A stretch of DNA of 45,160 bases. It comes from Sphaerochaeta sp. UBA5849 (GTDB taxonomy: Bacteria; Spirochaetota; Spirochaetia; Sphaerochaetales; Sphaerochaetaceae). Positions within the stretch are counted from its first letter, which is position 1; each line of letters starts with the position of its first letter. Where the stretch lies: contig DJGJ01000074.1 of assembly GCA_002432715.1 (NCBI GenBank), forward strand, positions 1-45,160, read 5' to 3'. The notes beneath the pieces are model-generated. The model worked only from the letters and a program-made list of their open reading frames with translations, had not been told where the DNA came from and made no database searches. Made by a program: the position numbers and the translations under genes. Shown here piece by piece: positions 41,384-45,160 of the stretch.

Positions 41384-42760
41384 ATGTCTGGAATTGCATT
41401 GATCATCACGTTTGTGATCGCCATCGCGATCATGATCCTGGCCATCTCGAAATGGAACGTCCATCCGTTCCTCGCACTGATGGGAGTCTCCCTGCTCCTT
41501 GCCATTGTCATCGGCCTGCCCCTGAAAGACATTCCTGGTGTCATAGGTTCCGGTTTCAGTGGAATTTTCAGCAGCATCGGTATCGTCATCATCCTTGGAG
41601 CCCTCATCGGCACTATCTTGGAGAAGACCGGTGCAGCACTGAAACTTGCCGAAATGGTCGTTCGGCTCGTAGGGCGCAAGCATCCGCAGCTTGCCATGGA
41701 AATCATGGGCTGGGTGGTTTCCATCCCCGTGTTCTGTGACAGCGGCTTTGTCATTCTCGACCCCATCAGAAAGGCACTTCGCAAAAAGACCCAGTTCTCG
41801 TCGGTTGCCATGACCGTAGCCCTTTCGGCCGGTTTGTACACCAGCCATGTTCTCATTCCCCCTACTCCGGGCCCGATAGCTGCTGCAGGAACTTTGGGAA
41901 TCGGGGACAACCTGTTCATGGTAATAGTCATTGGGACTCTTGTTTCCATTCCCTCGCTTGCCATTGCCTACTTTTATGCCAACTACATCGGCAAGAGAGT
42001 GAAGAGCGCAGAGGATTTGAGCGAAGATGATGAAGGTGTCGATTACGACACCCTGCTCAAGAGTTTTGGAGACCTACCCAACGGATTCCTCGCCCTTGCC
42101 CCGATTCTCATGCCGATTCTTGCAATGGCCCTTGGTTCGCTCTCCGCCGCTCTGAAGTGGAAAGGTGCCGCTGCCAGCTTCCTGGCCTTCATCGGCACAC
42201 CGATCATCGCCTTGACCATCGGCTTGTTGTTCGGCATTTTACTGCTTGTCCAACGCAGCGAAATGAAACACTTCAACAACATGACCACCGAAACATTGAA
42301 GGTTGTCGGCCCGATCCTGTTCATCACCGCTGCCGGTGGAGTATTGGGAAAAGTCATTGCCAGCGCTGGTTTTGTCGTCTACATGCAGGAACATGCAGCC
42401 GGTTTGGCGACTGTCGGAATCTTCTTCCCGTTCCTCATTTCGGCCATTCTCAAGACAGCACAAGGCTCCTCCACAGTAGCCATCACCACCACTGCCGGCA
42501 TTATGGGCAGTATCGCCGAAAGCTCTTCCATGATGACAGCCCTTGGGCTTGCAAGCCCGATGGCCGCTGTCTTGACAGTCATGGCAATCGGGGCAGGCTC
42601 GATGACGGTCTCCCATGCCAATGACAGTTATTTCTGGGTGGTAACCAACTTTGGAAAGCTCAAGCCGGAGGATGGGTATAAGACCCAAACGATGGTCACG
42701 TTGCTGCAAGGTTTGGCGAGCATCATTTTCATCTGGCTTTTATCCCTCATTTTGTTGTAA
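41384..42760 (+). CDS. GntP-family permease (gluconate/glycerate type)
   Basis: Membrane transporter of 458 residues with about 12 hydrophobic segments. GntP-family features are IPVFCDSGFVILDPI, LIPPTPGPIAAAG, TAQGSSTVAITTTAGI and SHANDSYFWVV. It probably imports glycerate or a sugar acid by proton symport, given the glycerate kinase that follows. GAGGAGG lies 6 bases before ATG 41384; an in-frame ATG 41336 lies upstream of the ribosome site. A short ATACC-N3-GGTAT repeat (41342-41354) precedes it and may be an operator. Confidence 0.9.
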   Translation: MSGIALIITFVIAIAIMILAISKWNVHPFLALMGVSLLLAIVIGLPLKDIPGVIGSGFSGIFSSIGIVIILGALIGTILEKTGAALKLAEMVVRLVGRKHPQLAMEIMGWVVSIPVFCDSGFVILDPIRKALRKKTQFSSVAMTVALSAGLYTSHVLIPPTPGPIAAAGTLGIGDNLFMVIVIGTLVSIPSLAIAYFYANYIGKRVKSAEDLSEDDEGVDYDTLLKSFGDLPNGFLALAPILMPILAMALGSLSAALKWKGAAASFLAFIGTPIIALTIGLLFGILLLVQRSEMKHFNNMTTETLKVVGPILFITAAGGVLGKVIASAGFVVYMQEHAAGLATVGIFFPFLISAILKTAQGSSTVAITTTAGIMGSIAESSSMMTALGLASPMAAVLTVMAIGAGSMTVSHANDSYFWVVTNFGKLKPEDGYKTQTMVTLLQGLASIIFIWLLSLILL

Positions 42761-42773
42761 CATACTGATACCA

Positions 42774-42791
42774 TGGGGGCTTCGGCCCCCA
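42774..42791 (+). promoter_or_regulatory. UUCG-capped hairpin between permease and kinase genes
   Basis: Stem TGGGGGC/GCCCCCA closes a TTCG loop with a C-G pair, an exceptionally stable form. No T tract follows, so it is more likely an mRNA stability or processing element than a terminator. Confidence 0.6.
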
Positions 42792-42810
42792 CACCAGTGA
42801 GGAGCCCGCG

Positions 42811-43944
42811 ATGAAGAATATCCTATTAATCCCCGATTCCTTCAAAGGAACCATGAGTTCCGAACAGATTTGTTCCATCATGGACAGAGCAATCAAGCAG
42901 CACTATCCAGATGCCCAGGTTACCAGCATTCCGGTGGCCGATGGTGGAGAAGGTAGTGTAGACGCATTTCTGCAAGCTCTCGGAGGCGAAAAGAGATCTC
43001 TTACCGTCCAAGGCCCTTACGCCTTCCCCATGGAAAGTTTCTATGGGGTGATCAAGAAAAACACAGCGGTCATTGAGATGGCGGCCTGTGCAGGACTTCC
43101 GCTTGTCGGTGATGAGCTTCACCCCGACCTGACTACCACCTACGGTGTCGGCGAGTTGATCCTCGATGCCGCCAAGAGCGGCTGCAAGACCATTATTGTC
43201 GGACTCGGCGGCAGTGCAACCAACGATGGTGGTTGTGGTGCTGCAGCTGCATGCGGTGTTGTATTCCGTGACAAGGCCGGCAAAGCCTTCGTTCCCACCG
43301 GAGGCACGCTTGGCAAGGTTGACAGCATCGACACCTCGGGCTTGGATCCTGCACTCAAGGGCGTCACCATCACCACCATGTGCGATATCGACAACCCGTT
43401 CTACGGGCCCACCGGTGCAGCCCATATCTTCGGGCCCCAAAAAGGAGCCACGCCCGAGATGGTCAAGATTCTTGATGCAAACATGCAGAGTCTTGCCAAG
43501 GTCATCGAGCGTGATTGCAACATCGACGTGCAAGCCATCCCCGGCAGCGGTGCTGCGGGCGGCATGGGCGGCGGCATGGCTGCCTTCTTCTCCAGCCAAC
43601 TGCAAATGGGCATCGAGACGGTACTTGAAACGGTCAACTTCGACAAGCTTTTGACCAAGGCCGACCTGGTGTTCACCGGAGAGGGAAAGATTGACGGCCA
43701 GAGTCTCAGGGGCAAGGTGGTGATTGGAGTCGCAAGACGTGCAAAGAAAGCCAACGTGCCTGTGGTTGCAATCGTCGGGGATATCGGAGACGATGTTGAA
43801 GGAGCCTATGAAGAGGGGGTGAGCGGAATCTTCTCGATCAACCGCCTGGCCATCGACTTCAAGGCTGCCAAGCCCCGCGCTCAGCAGGATATGGCCAAGA
43901 CCATGGACAATCTGATGCGCTTTCTCAAGCGCATGGGTCTGTGA
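42811..43944 (+). CDS. Glycerate kinase
   Basis: Enzyme of 377 residues of the GarK/GlxK family, which phosphorylates glycerate with ATP. Family motifs are IPDSFKGTMSSEQ at the N terminus, PVADGGEGSVDAF near residue 45, GLGGSATNDGGCGAAAACG near residue 130 and VFTGEGKIDGQS near residue 290. GAGGAG precedes ATG 42811. It lies downstream of the GntP permease with a hairpin between them, making an uptake and activation pair. Whether 2- or 3-phosphoglycerate is formed cannot be told. Confidence 0.93.
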   Translation: MKNILLIPDSFKGTMSSEQICSIMDRAIKQHYPDAQVTSIPVADGGEGSVDAFLQALGGEKRSLTVQGPYAFPMESFYGVIKKNTAVIEMAACAGLPLVGDELHPDLTTTYGVGELILDAAKSGCKTIIVGLGGSATNDGGCGAAAACGVVFRDKAGKAFVPTGGTLGKVDSIDTSGLDPALKGVTITTMCDIDNPFYGPTGAAHIFGPQKGATPEMVKILDANMQSLAKVIERDCNIDVQAIPGSGAAGGMGGGMAAFFSSQLQMGIETVLETVNFDKLLTKADLVFTGEGKIDGQSLRGKVVIGVARRAKKANVPVVAIVGDIGDDVEGAYEEGVSGIFSINRLAIDFKAAKPRAQQDMAKTMDNLMRFLKRMGL

Positions 43945-44636
43945 ATCAACAGGAACTCAAACGAAGGCTCGGCGAGATTGCTGAGCCTTCGTATCGTGCT
44001 TTCAGCGAGAAACTTAAGGTAAGCGACCGTGCTGTGCTCGGTGTACGTGCCCCCAAGCTTGCTAGCCTTGCAAAAGAGTTGGCCAAGAGCGAAAAAAGCA
44101 AAGCTCTCGATGATTTTCTCTCCTACCGAGACCCGTCGTATGAAGAGATTCAAGTCAGTTTCTCGATTTTCGGTTTGCTGAAGCTCGAGTATCGAACCGC
44201 CCTTTCGTATTTGGACAGGCTCAGGCCGTTCAATGAGAGTTGGGCGACCAATGACAACCTTGCTGGATGCTTCTCCCATCTCACAGAGGAACCGGACTTT
44301 TACCGGTATTTGTGTTCACTTCTTCGTGAACAAGATTCCTATGACCAGAGGCTGGGCATTGTAGGCTTGATGAACTACTACCTTGGCGCTGCCTCGATCG
44401 ACCAAACACTGGAAGAACTCACCACGGTTTCCAATCCCCACTACTATGTTGTAATGGCCCTCGGATGGGCCTATGCCACAGCATTCTGCAGCAGCCGAAG
44501 CAAGACGCTGCCGTATCTGTATCCGGGCATCCTGGGCGAGCAGGTTCGGCGCAAAGCCATCCAAAAGTGCATAGAGTCACGCTTGGTCGGAGAAGAGGAT
44601 AAAACCTTGCTCAAGAGCCTCAGGAAAGCACCCTGA
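43941..44636 (+). CDS. DNA alkylation repair enzyme (AlkD-like)
   Basis: Helical-repeat protein of 231 residues related to AlkD/AlkC DNA glycosylases, which remove alkylated bases. It consists of tandem HEAT-like helices. GVRAPKLASLAKEL, SYEEIQVSFSIFGLL and SWATNDNLA (with the Trp/Asp pair of the active cleft) fit the family. The start is GTG 43941, overlapping the glycerate kinase stop as GTGA. The functional link to that kinase is not evident. It converges with the dipeptidase gene, overlapping by 17 bases. Confidence 0.85.
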   Translation: MNQQELKRRLGEIAEPSYRAFSEKLKVSDRAVLGVRAPKLASLAKELAKSEKSKALDDFLSYRDPSYEEIQVSFSIFGLLKLEYRTALSYLDRLRPFNESWATNDNLAGCFSHLTEEPDFYRYLCSLLREQDSYDQRLGIVGLMNYYLGAASIDQTLEELTTVSNPHYYVVMALGWAYATAFCSSRSKTLPYLYPGILGEQVRRKAIQKCIESRLVGEEDKTLLKSLRKAP

Positions 44637-45160
44637 GAGCGTTGGAATACCACATACCCTCTAGATCGGAATCCGTAAACCCGGACTTTTCCAACGCCTG
44701 CCACAACAAGATCAATCCATCATAGTGGGGGATCTCAATGTCGCCTGTAATGCCGTCGTAATCAGTACCCAATGCCAACACTGCGCTCCCGCCGACCTGT
44801 TTGAGATGAGCGGCATGGCGTACCATTGCTTCAACGGTGCTTGTATTCCAATTCTCGCTGAGAAACGACGGGCAGAAATTCAACCCCACCACCCCGCCCT
44901 TGTCAGCGATGACACGGATCATGCGGTCACTGAGGTTTCTGCTGTGATTGGTCACAGTCCGGCAGTTTGAGTGGCTGGCAATGAGCGGCTTGCGGGCGAT
45001 GGAGGCAGCGTCAAAGAAGCCCTCGTCGTTGAGGTGGGAGACATCCACCAGGATGTTGTTTCGCTCCATCTCCTCGATTGCTGCAAATCCAAGGCTTTTC
45101 AATCCGCCAACTTGATGATGGGGAAAACCGAAGTCATTCTCATGGTTCCATGTCAGGGGG
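44620..45160 (-). CDS. Membrane dipeptidase, M19 family (partial, cut by window end)
   Basis: C-terminal 179 residues of a zinc dipeptidase of the renal dipeptidase family; the gene continues beyond the right edge. The frame reads through LTWNHENDFGFPHH at the edge. It then shows ILVDVSHLND (metal histidine), IASHSNCRTVTNHSRNLSD, GGVVGLNFCPSFL and LALGTDYDGI. An internal TTG at 45102 is not the start. It converges with the AlkD-like gene. Confidence 0.9.
   Translation of the reverse strand, partial: PLTWNHENDFGFPHHQVGGLKSLGFAAIEEMERNNILVDVSHLNDEGFFDAASIARKPLIASHSNCRTVTNHSRNLSDRMIRVIADKGGVVGLNFCPSFLSENWNTSTVEAMVRHAAHLKQVGGSAVLALGTDYDGITGDIEIPHYDGLILLWQALEKSGFTDSDLEGMWYSNALRVLS

Noticed and set aside
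41303..41848. 181-codon minus-strand frame at the start of the GntP gene
   Set aside because: Histidine- and aspartate-rich translation typical of an antisense frame; the plus strand has clear GntP motifs and a ribosome site.

Overview
The window looks like a chromosomal segment of a free-living or host-associated spirochaete of the Sphaerochaeta/Treponema type. This is inferred from the purine-gene architecture, the sensor kinase with a LacI-like domain and no membrane segment, the carbohydrate ABC cassette without its own ATPase, and the short overlapping operons. The assignment rests on pattern recognition, not on a database search. No stretch longer than about 260 bases lacks a gene.

Layout. 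1-3.73 kb is an accessory island: a transposase with three AT-hooks, then an intact AAA ATPase under a promoter covered by a 23-bp palindrome, followed by a broken TOPRIM-like partner gene. The island ends near the 3' side of a tRNA-Phe gene (3882-3954, minus). 4.08-6.74 kb (plus) holds a HAD phosphatase, an ECF transporter ATPase and T component with no S component, and 5-formyl-THF cyclo-ligase. 6.74-9.65 kb (minus) holds a PTS IIA-like protein and the electron-bifurcating transhydrogenase pair NfnA/NfnB. A cupin (plus) follows, then an hsp20 gene (minus) preceded by a consensus sigma-54 promoter.

10.9-22.0 kb is one minus-strand operon, purE-purC-purF-purM-purN/purO-purH(C-terminal half)-purD-purL, almost all with overlapping ends. 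It covers de novo IMP synthesis except PurB. The last two steps are arranged unusually: the AICAR transformylase stands alone and the cyclohydrolase is an archaeal-type PurO domain fused to PurN. Repeated GTTAT-type half sites lie just upstream of purE. Upstream of those are a C_GCAxxG_C_C protein, an ABC-F ATPase and the complete AmmeMemoRadiSam trio (24.2-26.5 kb).

26.7-35.9 kb (minus) is a carbohydrate module: a small unknown gene with a leaderless-looking promoter, a LacI-like sensor/histidine kinase, a NarL-type response regulator, a solute-binding protein, two permeases and a GH3 glycosidase. The inferred logic is that the cytoplasmic kinase senses a sugar and the regulator drives the transporter and hydrolase genes through palindromes at 32.37-32.52 kb. 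An initiator tRNA gene with unusual bases follows (36134-36206, minus).

36.4-44.6 kb (plus) holds TrkA/TrkH potassium uptake, a TetR regulator with an alpha/beta hydrolase, a GntP-type permease with glycerate kinase, and an AlkD-like DNA glycosylase. The window ends inside an M19 dipeptidase gene (minus).
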